Source: Bacillota bacterium (GTDB taxonomy: Bacteria; Bacillota; Clostridia; Oscillospirales; Acutalibacteraceae). From it: DNA of 24,033 nucleotides. The notes under the pieces were generated by a model. It saw only the letters and a program-made list of their open reading frames with translations. It was not told where the DNA came from and searched no databases. The stretch spans positions 1 through 24,033 of the forward strand of contig JAEZRH010000041.1 of NCBI GenBank assembly GCA_023412845.1, read 5' to 3'. Below, one piece after another: positions 8,585 to 15,538 of this stretch. How positions within the stretch are numbered: the first letter of the stretch is position 1; each line of letters starts with the position of its first letter. Position numbers and translations under genes: made by a program.

Positions 8585-8593
8585 ATTATAGCA
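8585..8593 (-). promoter_or_regulatory. Extended -10 promoter for the ATP-grasp/aminomutase operon
   Basis: On the minus strand TGCTATAAT (8585-8593) is a perfect -10 box with the TGn extension. No good -35 is seen at 17 bp; TTTCCT lies 16 bp upstream. The start near 8578 gives a leader of about 50 nt. Confidence 0.65.
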
Positions 8594-8744
8594 AATCATC
8601 CCAGAAAGGAAACGCCGGAATCCCGCGTTCTGCATAAGCCTGAAGCCGCCTGCGCCCGTTACGGGGAAAAGCGGAGGCACCGCGGCTTTTATTGCGGAAA
8701 ATCGCCGCCTGACAGCCCCTGCCGGAGCCCGCTTGTGACGGATA

Positions 8745-8773
8745 TTGACAAACCGCACAGCGCGGCGTACAAT
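8745..8773 (+). promoter_or_regulatory. Consensus sigma-A promoter of the ABC exporter operon
   Basis: TTGACA (8745-8750), a 17-bp spacer and TACAAT (8768-8773). It is among the best sigma-A matches in the window. Predicted start is about 8780, with a leader of about 45 nt. Such a strong core overlapped by palindromes suggests repression. Confidence 0.85.
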
Positions 8774-8809
8774 TGAGAAAATTGTATTAACCGGTTAGTA
8801 CATAACCGG
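8768..8809. promoter_or_regulatory. Two tandem 7-5-7 palindromes, candidate operators
   Basis: Two perfect inverted repeats share the same geometry: TACAATT-N5-AATTGTA (8768-8786) and CCGGTTA-N5-TAACCGG (8791-8809). Their centres are 23 bp apart. The first covers the -10 box and the second lies in the early transcribed leader. The layout fits binding of a dimeric repressor, for example TetR- or GntR-type. No cognate regulator gene is adjacent. Confidence 0.5.
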
Positions 8810-8825
8810 GGCAGGAGGGAACACC

Positions 8826-9350
8826 ATGTCTTACCTTACCGTGCTCAATCTAGGCGAATATTCCTGGCGCAGGGTCGAAATCGGCGGGGACGCAGGAAGG
8901 TTTGCGGCGTGGATCATCATGGCGGTCCTTGTTTTCCTGCTCTTTCTGCTTGCCGTGCGAATCCTGCTCGGCATGGCGGCATACCACGACGCACAGGCGA
9001 AGGGAAATCCGGAGGCGCTTTTGTGGGCGCTGCTGATCGGTTTTCTCGGCCTGATCCCGGGCATCATCTACCTGTGCGTCCGCGATACGGCGCGCCCCAT
9101 GGTCTGCTGCCCGGGTTGCGGCAGGTGGCACCGTTCGGAAGAGGCTTTCTGCCCCGCCTGCGGCCGGCCTTCCGCCTCCGCGCCGCCGCAGGCGAACCCC
9201 TATGCGGCGATTCTGGAGGACAAGGCGAAAAAGGAGCTGATCGCGGCGGCCGTCTGCTTCGGCGTGGGCATCGTGCTGCTGACCGCCGTGTCCCTCGTCT
9301 TCGTGTTCCGAGCCGCGTCCCTCGGTTTTACGATATCCTCGTCCTACTGA
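8826..9350 (+). CDS. Zinc-ribbon membrane protein of an ABC exporter operon
   Basis: A 174-residue protein of unknown function. Hydrophobic segments lie at about 27-50, 64-85 and 137-162. Between the second and third sits a cytoplasmic-type zinc ribbon with two CxxC-like pairs, CCPGCGRWH and FCPACGRP. AGGAGGG stands 6 nt before ATG 8826. It is the first gene of an apparent operon: the ATPase gene begins 28 bp after its stop. This suggests an accessory or regulatory subunit of the exporter, but I know of no characterised homologue with this arrangement. Confidence 0.8.
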   Translation: MSYLTVLNLGEYSWRRVEIGGDAGRFAAWIIMAVLVFLLFLLAVRILLGMAAYHDAQAKGNPEALLWALLIGFLGLIPGIIYLCVRDTARPMVCCPGCGRWHRSEEAFCPACGRPSASAPPQANPYAAILEDKAKKELIAAAVCFGVGIVLLTAVSLVFVFRAASLGFTISSSY

Positions 9351-9378
9351 CGCGCGATGAAAAAAAGGAGACTGCGCA

Positions 9379-10092
9379 GTGCTTGAAGTTTACCATTTGA
9401 CGAAGCGGTACGGGAAAACGACCGCGAACGACGACCTCTCCTTCCGCGTGGAGGACGGCGAGATCGCCGTCCTCTGCGGCCCGAACGGGGCGGGCAAATC
9501 CACGGCCATCAAAAGCATCGCCGGGCTTCTGCGCTACGACGGCACCATCCTGTTCGACGGCGAGTTCAACAAAACGCCGAAGGCAAAGCGCAGCTTCGGC
9601 TACATCCCCGAAATGCCCGCGCCCATCGAGACGCTCACCGTGGAAGAGCACCTCGAATTTATCGCGCGCGCTTACCGGGTGGAGGACTGGAAGCCGAAGG
9701 CGGAGGAACTGCTTGCCTGCATGGAGCTGGATGACAAGCGCAAAAAACTGGGCAAGGAGCTTTCGAAAGGCATGCAGCAGAAGCTGAGCATCTGCTGCGC
9801 GCTGCTGCCGGGGCCGCGGACGCTGCTGCTGGACGAACCGCTCGTGGGCCTTGACCCGCACGCCATCAAGGAGCTGAAGAACATCCTTCTGCGCCTTCGG
9901 GATGAACGCTGCGCCATCCTGCTGAGCACCCATATGCTCGACAGCGTGCAGGAGTTCTGGGACAAGGCGCTCATCATGATGAACGGCCGCATCGCCGCGT
10001 CGCGTACGCGTAGCGAGCTGTCGCAGAACGGCGAGAACCTGGAGGACCTGTTCTTCGCCATAACGGAAGGGCCGAAAGGGGAGCCCATATGA
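9379..10092 (+). CDS. ABC transporter ATP-binding protein (ABC-2 exporter type)
   Basis: A 237-residue single nucleotide-binding domain. Walker A is GPNGAGKS (34-41). The signature is ELSKGMQQKL, Walker B LLLDEPLVGLD and the switch histidine is in LLSTHML. It starts at GTG 9379 with AAGGAG 8 nt upstream. Its stop overlaps the permease start as ATGA, so the two are translationally coupled. It is the cytoplasmic motor of the exporter; the cargo is unknown. Confidence 0.95.
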   Translation: MLEVYHLTKRYGKTTANDDLSFRVEDGEIAVLCGPNGAGKSTAIKSIAGLLRYDGTILFDGEFNKTPKAKRSFGYIPEMPAPIETLTVEEHLEFIARAYRVEDWKPKAEELLACMELDDKRKKLGKELSKGMQQKLSICCALLPGPRTLLLDEPLVGLDPHAIKELKNILLRLRDERCAILLSTHMLDSVQEFWDKALIMMNGRIAASRTRSELSQNGENLEDLFFAITEGPKGEPI

Positions 10093-11702
10093 GCGCTCTT
10101 ATTTTCCTCGCCGCGAAACAGGTTAAAAATTTTTTTCTCGACACGCTGCGCCATCCTGCGAAGCTCGTGATGTACCTTGTCTGCCTCGCCCTGCTTGTAT
10201 TCACGCTCGCGGCCCCGGGTTCGCGCGCGGCCAGGGCCGGCCATGCCGACCTGCGCCTGCTGCAGGGCGTCTATCTCGCCGTGCTGATCTTCTTCGGCCT
10301 TCTGCAGCTGATGTCGGCCTTTAAGTCCGGCGCGTCGTTTTTCCGCATGTACGACGTGAACTTCCTGTTTGTCTCACCGCTTTCGCCGAAGAGCGTCCTC
10401 TGGTACGGCATGGCGCGGCAGGCGGCCGCGACGATGCTGTCGTTCCTGTTCCTGCTGTTTTACAACGGCATGCTTGTCGAAAACTTTGGCATTTCCGGCA
10501 CGGATACGGCGGTCCTCGTCGCGGGGCTGGTCTTTTTCGTGTTCTTCACGCAACTTCTTTCCCTGCTGCTGTACAGCTTCCTGAACAGCAGAAGCGGCCG
10601 GCAGCGCGCCGCAAAAGCGGTCCTCACGGCGTATTTCGCGTGCATGCTGCTTGCCGTCTTCCTTTCGTACCGGCAGTCCGCGGGCGGGCAGGAGGGGCTG
10701 CTGGCCGCGGTCTCTTCCCCGTACCTTTCCTGGTTCCCCGCGTTCGGCTGGACGGCTGGCGCGGTGTTTGCCCTGCTGCGGGGCGAGGCGGCGGGCGCGC
10801 TCGTCTTTTCGGTGCTGATGCTCGCGCTGACGGCGCTGTGCCTGTTCCTGTTCGTTCGGAGCGATCCGGACTATTACGAGGATGTGCTCCGGAATGCGCA
10901 GACCCGCTTTGAAGCCATGCAGACGGCGAAAGACAGGCGCTTTTCCGGCGCGGCTTCCGTCTCGTCGCGCAAACCGCCGGACATTGGGAAAAGCGGCCTC
11001 GGCCATGGGTGGGGCGCCAGCGCCTTTTTCTTCAAGCATCTGCGCGAGGCGAGGCGCCGCAGCCGCTTTGCTTTCATCAGCTTTTCCACGGCGCTCATTT
11101 TCGCGGGCAACGTGGCGGCCGCCTTTGTGATGCGTTCCATGCAGGGCTCTTCGGCTCCCGCGCCCGACCGGATGATGCTCTTTCTGCTCGGGGCCGACGT
11201 CTACATCCTGTTTCTGATGAACGCCGCGGGCGATTGGTCCCGCGAGCTGCAGAAGCCGTATATCTACCTTGCCCCGGAGCCGCCGTTTGCCAAGCTGTTC
11301 TGGGCGAGCCTGACGACCATCCTCAAGCCCGCCGTGGACGGCCTTTTGTTTTTCGCCGCCGCCTGCGCCGTGCTGGGCGCCGCGCCGTCCACGGGCGCGG
11401 CCTGCGCGCTGCTGTATGCGAGTTTCGGCTTTCTGTTCACCGCGGGGAACATCCTGTCGCAGCGGCTGTTCGGCGGCATGGCGAACCGGGGCATTATGGC
11501 GGTGCTGTACATGTTCCTGCTGCTTGTCCTCATTGCGCCGGGCATAGGGTTCGCTTTCGCCGTTTACAGCTTCCAGTTCGCGGCGGCTTTTTCCGTCAGG
11601 ATGCTGCTGTGCGGCCTGACCGCCTCCGGGTGGAACGCCGCAGTTTCTCTCGTCATCTTTTTCGCCTGCCGGAATCTGCTTTCCAGCGCGGAAATGCGAT
11701 GA
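10089..11702 (+). CDS. ABC exporter permease
   Basis: A 537-residue polytopic protein with about 12 hydrophobic segments in two halves, about 20-40 to 200-260 and about 325-535. A cytoplasmic stretch at about 265-320 (NAQTRFEAMQTAKDRRF) separates them. The N-terminal pattern, with VSPLSPKSVLWYGMARQ after TM2, matches the putative ABC exporter permeases of Firmicutes seen next to short ABC-2 ATPases. It forms the membrane channel for the upstream ATPase, whose stop it overlaps. No hairpin terminator is seen after its stop. The following 100 bp are AT-rich. Confidence 0.88.
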   Translation: MSALIFLAAKQVKNFFLDTLRHPAKLVMYLVCLALLVFTLAAPGSRAARAGHADLRLLQGVYLAVLIFFGLLQLMSAFKSGASFFRMYDVNFLFVSPLSPKSVLWYGMARQAAATMLSFLFLLFYNGMLVENFGISGTDTAVLVAGLVFFVFFTQLLSLLLYSFLNSRSGRQRAAKAVLTAYFACMLLAVFLSYRQSAGGQEGLLAAVSSPYLSWFPAFGWTAGAVFALLRGEAAGALVFSVLMLALTALCLFLFVRSDPDYYEDVLRNAQTRFEAMQTAKDRRFSGAASVSSRKPPDIGKSGLGHGWGASAFFFKHLREARRRSRFAFISFSTALIFAGNVAAAFVMRSMQGSSAPAPDRMMLFLLGADVYILFLMNAAGDWSRELQKPYIYLAPEPPFAKLFWASLTTILKPAVDGLLFFAAACAVLGAAPSTGAACALLYASFGFLFTAGNILSQRLFGGMANRGIMAVLYMFLLLVLIAPGIGFAFAVYSFQFAAAFSVRMLLCGLTASGWNAAVSLVIFFACRNLLSSAEMR

Positions 11703-11803
11703 TATCGGATTTGTTCGGATCAGCAAAAAGGCATGGGATTCGACCGGATGTTGGCGGAGTGTAAAAAAACTAAAATAAAGTTTAAAAAAATTTAAGTTTT
11801 CCC

Positions 11804-11832
11804 TTGCATTTTGGCGGTATCTGTGCTAAACT
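11804..11832 (+). promoter_or_regulatory. Promoter of the 5S rRNA gene
   Basis: TTGCAT (11804-11809), a 17-bp spacer ending in TGC, and TAAACT (11827-11832), which makes an extended -10. The predicted start near 11839 is about 20 nt before the mature 5S. The upstream 11765-11800 is A/T-rich with A and T runs, like an UP element. Confidence 0.7.
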
Positions 11833-11858
11833 TAAAAAGTCGTCACGAGAGACAAGCA

Positions 11859-11973
<115 letters not shown>

Positions 11974-11983
11974 ACCATAAAAG

Positions 11984-12014
11984 CAGTCACCCAATAGGGT
12001 GGCTGTTTTTTTTT
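11984..12014 (+). terminator. Intrinsic terminator of the 5S gene
   Basis: The 9-bp stem CAGTCACCC / GGGTGGCTG with loop AATA is followed by nine T residues (12006-12014). Confidence 0.93.
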
Positions 12015-12097
12015 AACAGCCTGCCTGAGGAAAGCAGGGAAAGGCAGGAAAGTCCGTGTTCGGTGTGGTAGGATGAGAAACGACGGGAGGCAACACG

Positions 12098-12967
12098 ATG
12101 GATTGGATTGAAGGGATGCGCCGGGCGATCGATTACATGGAGGAGCATCTGGCGGAACCGGCCGATTTCGGACGGATCGCCGGGGAGGCGGGGTATTCCG
12201 CCTTTCACTTCATGCGGATGTTCGAGATCCTGACCGGGATGACGGTGGGGGAATACCTGCGCCGCCGCCGGCTGACGCTCGCCGGGCAGGAGCTGACGCT
12301 CTCCGGCGGAAAGGTGATCGACGTCGCGCTCCGTTACGGCTACTCTACGCCGGAGGCGTTTACAAGGGCGTTCCGGCGCTTCCATGGCATTTCCCCCTCG
12401 GCGGCGCGCGAACCGGGGGCGGCACTCAAATCCGTCGGGAAACTCTCGATCCAGGTCACATTGAAAGGGGATCGTGCCTTGAATTACAAACTGATCGAAA
12501 AAGAAGAATTTACCGTGCTGGGCAAAAAGATAAGGGTGTCCTGCAAGGACGGCGAGAATTTCCGGGTGATCCCGGAGTTCTGCGCGCGGTGCCGGCAGGA
12601 CGGAACCTTTGACCGCCTCGCGGGATTTGCGGAAAAGAGCGGCATGGGGATGCTCGGCATCTGTGCCGACTTCGGCGACGAGGCCGACGACTTCGATTAT
12701 TACGCCGCGGCGGTCTGCGACGGCGGGAAGATTCCGGACGGAATGGAGACTTTGAAGATCCCGGAGACCACCTGGGCGGTGTTCGAATCGGTCGGACCCA
12801 TGCCGGACGCGATCCAGGACGTCTGGAAGCGCATCTTCTCCGAATGGTTTCCCTCAAGCGGCTACGAGCACGCGGTGGGGCCGGAACTGGAAGTGTACGG
12901 GCCCGGCGACATGTCGAAACCGGATTACCGCTGCAGCGTCTGGATCCCCGTCGTCCGCAAAGCATAA
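12098..12967 (+). CDS. AraC-family regulator with GyrI-like effector domain
   Basis: A 289-residue transcription regulator. Residues 1-107 hold the AraC double helix-turn-helix (FGRIAGEAGYSAFHFMRMFE, then IDVALRYGYSTPEAFTRAFR and FHGISPSAAR). Residues about 130-288 form a GyrI-like/AraC_E_bind ligand domain (LIEKEEFTVLGKKIRVS ... TWAVFESVGPMPDAIQDVW ... YRCSVWIPV). This Rob-like arrangement binds small, often amphipathic, molecules and controls efflux or metabolic genes. GGGAGG lies 7 nt before ATG 12098. It is monocistronic, closed by a terminator at 12975. The target genes are not evident; the adjacent DAHP synthase is not an obvious one. Confidence 0.93.
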   Translation: MDWIEGMRRAIDYMEEHLAEPADFGRIAGEAGYSAFHFMRMFEILTGMTVGEYLRRRRLTLAGQELTLSGGKVIDVALRYGYSTPEAFTRAFRRFHGISPSAAREPGAALKSVGKLSIQVTLKGDRALNYKLIEKEEFTVLGKKIRVSCKDGENFRVIPEFCARCRQDGTFDRLAGFAEKSGMGMLGICADFGDEADDFDYYAAAVCDGGKIPDGMETLKIPETTWAVFESVGPMPDAIQDVWKRIFSEWFPSSGYEHAVGPELEVYGPGDMSKPDYRCSVWIPVVRKA

Positions 12968-12974
12968 CAGGAAG

Positions 12975-12998
12975 CGCCTGGAATTCCAGGCGTTTTTT
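12975..12998 (+). terminator. Intrinsic terminator of the AraC-type gene
   Basis: The 18-bp perfect palindrome CGCCTGGAATTCCAGGCG (12975-12992) is followed by TTTTTT. Confidence 0.92.
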
Positions 12999-13006
12999 CA
13001 TATCGC

Positions 13007-13035
13007 TTGCAATTTGACGCTTTAAAGTGTAAAAT
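13007..13035 (+). promoter_or_regulatory. Promoter of the DAHP synthase gene
   Basis: TTGCAA (13007-13012), a 17-bp spacer and TAAAAT (13030-13035). Predicted start is 13041-13043, about 30 nt before the TTG start at 13071. The upstream in-frame ATG at 13041 falls on the transcription start and so is unlikely to be used. Confidence 0.78.
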
Positions 13036-13070
13036 AACAGATGCAAAACAGCAGAATAGGGGCGTTACCA

Positions 13071-14084
13071 TTGATTATCGTCATGAAACGGTCCTGCACG
13101 AAGCAGGACGTCGAAAATGTGATTGCAAAGCTGAAGGAATATGGGCTGGGCGCCAACCTTTCGGAGGGATCGCAGGCCACCATCGTGGGCGTGCTTGGCG
13201 ACAAGACGAGGCTCGACGGCGCGAACATAGACCTGATGGACGGCGTGGAAAAATGCGTGCCCATCATGCACAGCTATAAACTGGCAAGCCGCGACATGGT
13301 GCCCGACGGACGCACCGTCGCCGTGGGCGACCAGGTGATCGGCGGAAAAAGGCTCGCCATGATCGCGGGCCCGTGCGCGGTGGAAAACGAGGAGCAGATC
13401 ATGAAGGCGGCGGCAGGCGTCAAGGCCGCGGGAGCGGCGTTCCTGCGCGGCGGCGCGTACAAGCCGCGCACGTCCCCTTATTCCTTTCAGGGGACGGAGG
13501 AGGCGGGCCTTAAAATGCTGCGCAGGGCGGCGGATGCCTACGGCCTCAAGACCGTGACGGAGATCACCGACCACGACCAGATCGAGATCGCGGGCCCGTA
13601 CTGCGACATGTTCCAGATCGGCGCACGGAACATGCAGAACTTCCGCCTCCTGCGCGAGGTAGGCCGCACGAAGACGCCGGTCCTGCTCAAGCGCGGCATC
13701 GCCAACACCATAGAGGAGTGGCTGGACGCCGCCGAGTATATCATGAGCGAGGGCAACTGCAGCGTCGTGCTGTGCGAACGCGGCATCCGCACGTTCGAAA
13801 CCGCAACGCGAAATACGCTGGACGTCTCCGCCGTGCCGGTCGTGCGCGAGAGAAGCTGCCTGCCCATCATCATCGACCCCTCTCACGCGGCGGGAAAAGT
13901 CGCCTATGTCGGACCGCTGGCCCTCGCCGGCATTGCGGCCGGGGCGGACGGTCTCATCATCGAGGTCCATCCGGACCCCAGACGCGCCCTCAGCGACGCC
14001 GCGCAGCAGCTGACCCCGGAAGCATACGCGAAGCTGTTCGCGCAGGTGGGAAAAGTGGCCGCAGCCGTCGGTAGGGAAATGTGA
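13071..14084 (+). CDS. aroF: 3-deoxy-D-arabino-heptulosonate 7-phosphate synthase (type I-beta)
   Basis: It catalyses condensation of phosphoenolpyruvate and erythrose 4-phosphate, the first step of the shikimate pathway. With the TTG start it has 337 residues. The N-terminal ferredoxin-like domain (about 1-70, IIVMKRSCTKQDVENVIAKL) is the feedback-sensing domain in Thermotoga-type enzymes. The catalytic barrel carries IAGPCAVE, RGGAYKPRTSPYSFQG, IGARNMQNF, LLKRG, LCERGIRTFE and IIDPSHAAGK, including the metal Cys and His. TTG 13071 is chosen because AGGGG lies 7-8 nt upstream, because the family usually begins with a similar MIIV/MIVV strand, and because the ATG at 13041 coincides with the predicted transcription start. 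It is a single gene with no other aro gene beside it. Confidence 0.93.
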   Translation: MIIVMKRSCTKQDVENVIAKLKEYGLGANLSEGSQATIVGVLGDKTRLDGANIDLMDGVEKCVPIMHSYKLASRDMVPDGRTVAVGDQVIGGKRLAMIAGPCAVENEEQIMKAAAGVKAAGAAFLRGGAYKPRTSPYSFQGTEEAGLKMLRRAADAYGLKTVTEITDHDQIEIAGPYCDMFQIGARNMQNFRLLREVGRTKTPVLLKRGIANTIEEWLDAAEYIMSEGNCSVVLCERGIRTFETATRNTLDVSAVPVVRERSCLPIIIDPSHAAGKVAYVGPLALAGIAAGADGLIIEVHPDPRRALSDAAQQLTPEAYAKLFAQVGKVAAAVGREM

Positions 14085-14105
14085 AATCATCCGACATATA
14101 TATTA

Positions 14106-14155
14106 GAAACAAAGGCCGTCCCTCCGTTCACCGGAAGGCGGCCTTTGTTTCTCCC
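14106..14155 (+). terminator. Intrinsic terminator of the DAHP synthase gene
   Basis: A perfect 13-bp stem GAAACAAAGGCCG (14106-14118) / CGGCCTTTGTTTC (14139-14151) holds a 20-nt loop that can itself fold. The 3' arm is T-rich (TTTGTTTCTC), though without a pure U-run. Confidence 0.75.
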
Positions 14156-14181
14156 GAGCCGGGGTGTTTTACCATGCTAAA

Positions 14182-14213
14182 TTGTAAACTATAATTTAAT
14201 AATAGGTTGACAA
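14182..14213. promoter_or_regulatory. BirA (biotin repressor) operator
   Basis: TTGTAAACT (14182-14190)-N14-GGTTGACAA (14205-14213). This matches the BirA box TTGTAAACC-N14/15-GGTTTACAA with two changes, and the palindrome extends one base on each side (A...T). The right half-site overlaps the -35 box of the downstream promoter, as expected for repression when biotin is abundant. Confidence 0.88.
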
Positions 14214-14235
14214 TTCTCTATATACACGCTAAAAT
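14207..14235 (+). promoter_or_regulatory. Sigma-A promoter of bioY
   Basis: TTGACA (14207-14212), a 17-bp spacer and TAAAAT (14230-14235). It lies inside the right arm of the BirA operator. Transcription is predicted from about 14242, which leaves a leader of about 410 nt before bioY. Confidence 0.85.
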
Positions 14236-14241
14236 GGAAAA

Positions 14242-14654
14242 AGTATTTTTCCCGGCGGAACGTCCGCGTTTTCCACGCCGCAGGGGAAAAGTTTTCCCGG
14301 TTTCCGGGGAAAGGGCCGCAAAGGGTGCAGGAAAAAAGCGCAGGCGAACGACAGGGCATGCTTCCTGCCAAAGCGGAACACATGTCCCGCCTACACCGGA
14401 GCTCCGCTCCCAGAGCCGCCGGAGAGGCGTTTCCCGCATCGGGGGAAAGGAACGGGCCTGTCGAAATCAGGAAATTTCTGGTAGAGTTGTGGAATCACCT
14501 TTGTCAACAACAAGATGTTGAAAAGTCGGTCGAAAATGTTAAAAACTTTCCCAAATTTACATTCTGTAATAAAAAAAGCAGGGCGCATCCTACGCGGAAT
14601 GCCGACGGCCGAAGACGCGGCGCCACAGAAGGCGGAGAAAAGGAAGGAAAAAAC
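14242..14654 (+). other. Long bioY leader without a convincing gene
   Basis: About 410 bp between the BirA-controlled promoter and bioY. Frames stay open by GC bias, including one continuous with bioY from 14325, but none has a ribosome site plus recognisable protein. The 5' half is GC-rich with short inverted repeats such as GGGGAAAAGTTTTCCC (around 14283-14300). The part 14490-14575 is AT-rich (TTGTCAACAACAAGATGTTGAA) with a weak secondary promoter possibility. No known riboswitch was recognised. Confidence 0.6.
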
Positions 14655-15218
14655 ATGAAAACAAAAGAGCTTGTATTCGCGGCGCTCTGCACCGCGCTGA
14701 CCGCAGTGGCGGCGCAGATTTCCGTGCCGCTGCCGTTTACGCCCGTGCCGTTCGCCATGTCGGTATTTGCGGTATATCTGACGGGAGCGCTGCTGCCCAT
14801 GCGGGAAGCGCTGCTTTCGCAGGTCGCATACCTGCTGCTGGGGGCCGCGGGCCTGCCGGTCTTCGCCGGTTTTCGCGCGGGTGTCGGCGTGCTGGCGGGG
14901 CCTACGGGCGGATTCCTGGTTGCATATCCGTTTATGGCGGCGCTGGTCGCCCTCGTCTGCAGGCTTTTCGGCAGGAAAACGGTGCCGGTGCTTGCCGTGG
15001 GGATGCTCTGCGCTCTTGCGGTGTGCTACCTCGGCGGGTCGCTGTGGTTCTGCGCCTCGGCGAAAGTATCGTGGGCAAAGTCGCTTGCGCTGACCGCCAT
15101 GCCGTTCGTACCCCTGGACCTTGTGAAGATCGCCGTCTGCGCGCCGCTTGCGGCGGCACTGGCCCGCAGGCTGAGCCTGCGGGCAGAACCCGTTGCGCCC
15201 CGCCGTGGGCCGCGGTGA
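14655..15218 (+). CDS. bioY: Biotin transporter BioY (ECF S component)
   Basis: A 187-residue substrate-binding membrane protein for biotin uptake, working alone or with the shared ECF EcfA/A'/T module. Six hydrophobic segments are visible. The family motifs are AAQISVPLPFTPVPF (about 19-33), LLLGAAGLPVFAGFRAGVGVLAGPTGGF (in two parts at about 60-87) and FVPLDLVKIAVCAPLA near the C-terminus. AAGGAAGG lies 7 nt before ATG 14655. Regulation by BirA is supported by the operator/promoter at 14182-14235. The last 13 codons (LRAEPVAPRRGPR) lie in a 77-bp repeat that recurs at 15695. The native C-terminus has therefore probably been replaced or extended by repeat sequence. Confidence 0.94.
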   Translation: MKTKELVFAALCTALTAVAAQISVPLPFTPVPFAMSVFAVYLTGALLPMREALLSQVAYLLLGAAGLPVFAGFRAGVGVLAGPTGGFLVAYPFMAALVALVCRLFGRKTVPVLAVGMLCALAVCYLGGSLWFCASAKVSWAKSLALTAMPFVPLDLVKIAVCAPLAAALARRLSLRAEPVAPRRGPR

Positions 15219-15256
15219 AAATTCCAGGCTTTTTTTGGCGGGAGAGTTATAGACAG
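15180..15256 (+). repeat. 77-bp dispersed repeat, copy 1 (covers the end of bioY)
   Basis: It runs from CGGGCAGAACCCG to GAGAGTTATAGACAG. It aligns to copy 2 (15695-15772) with about 9 mismatches and one indel, in the same orientation. It supplies the last codons and stop of bioY. Confidence 0.88.
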
Positions 15257-15297
15257 CTCCCGCGGGCAGAGTACTGCCTGGCCAAAATCAAGCAGAA

Positions 15298-15341
15298 CGG
15301 CGCCGCCGGGGAGGAACCGATTTTCCTTCCCGGCGGCGTCG
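15298..15341 (+). terminator. Long stem-loop after bioY, candidate terminator
   Basis: A 19-bp stem (15298-15316 with 15323-15341, two G-U pairs) with a 6-nt loop. It is very GC-rich at its base and followed by CTTTATTAAG. The U-run is weak, so it may stabilise the 3' end rather than terminate efficiently. Confidence 0.5.
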
Positions 15342-15509
15342 CTTTATTAAGTACTCTTTCCACAACCAAATTAAGACAGACGGCGGTCAGGAGGAGTGGT
15401 CTGTCAGCCCTGCCGCCGCCTGCCGCAGGGCGCAAAAAAAGCGCCGTACACGGATTCTTCATCCATATACAACGCCGTAAGAACACACCGTGAAACCGAT
15501 AACGCCCCC

Positions 15510-15538
15510 TGTACAAAAAGAAAAAAAGGAGGTATAAT
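15510..15538 (+). promoter_or_regulatory. Candidate promoter of the four-way-junction RNA
   Basis: TGTACA (15510-15515), a 17-bp spacer and a perfect TATAAT (15533-15538). Predicted start is about 15545, one base before the first base pair of the RNA fold. The -35 matches consensus at 4 of 6 positions. Confidence 0.5.

Larger units (their letters stand above)
8527..8825. other. Divergent intergenic region between the two operons
   Basis: About 300 bp with no convincing gene. It holds the minus-strand extended -10 promoter at 8585-8593, the plus-strand promoter at 8745-8773 and two palindromes at 8768-8809. The stretch 8600-8740 is GC-rich and I see no further structured element in it. Confidence 0.7.

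Noticed and set aside
10374..11726. Minus-strand frame of 450 codons opposite the ABC permease
   Set aside because: It is a low-complexity, Arg/Gln/Glu-rich antisense shadow of the membrane protein, with no motif or ribosome site.
12015..12070. Stretch with AGGAAAGTCCGTG resembling the start of RNase P RNA
   Set aside because: Only about 80 bp separate the 5S terminator from the AraC-type gene, far too short for RNase P RNA, and the rest of the core is absent.
14490..14575. AT-rich segment with TTGTGGAA and TTGTCAACAACAAGATGTTGAA resembling a replication origin
   Set aside because: No cluster of proper DnaA boxes (TTATCCACA) and no dnaA, dnaN or rpmH nearby.
14325..14654. Open frame continuous with bioY, suggesting a longer N-terminus
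   Set aside because: BioY proteins begin at the MKTKELVFAAL segment with a good ribosome site. The upstream residues are basic low-complexity sequence, as expected from GC-biased noncoding DNA.
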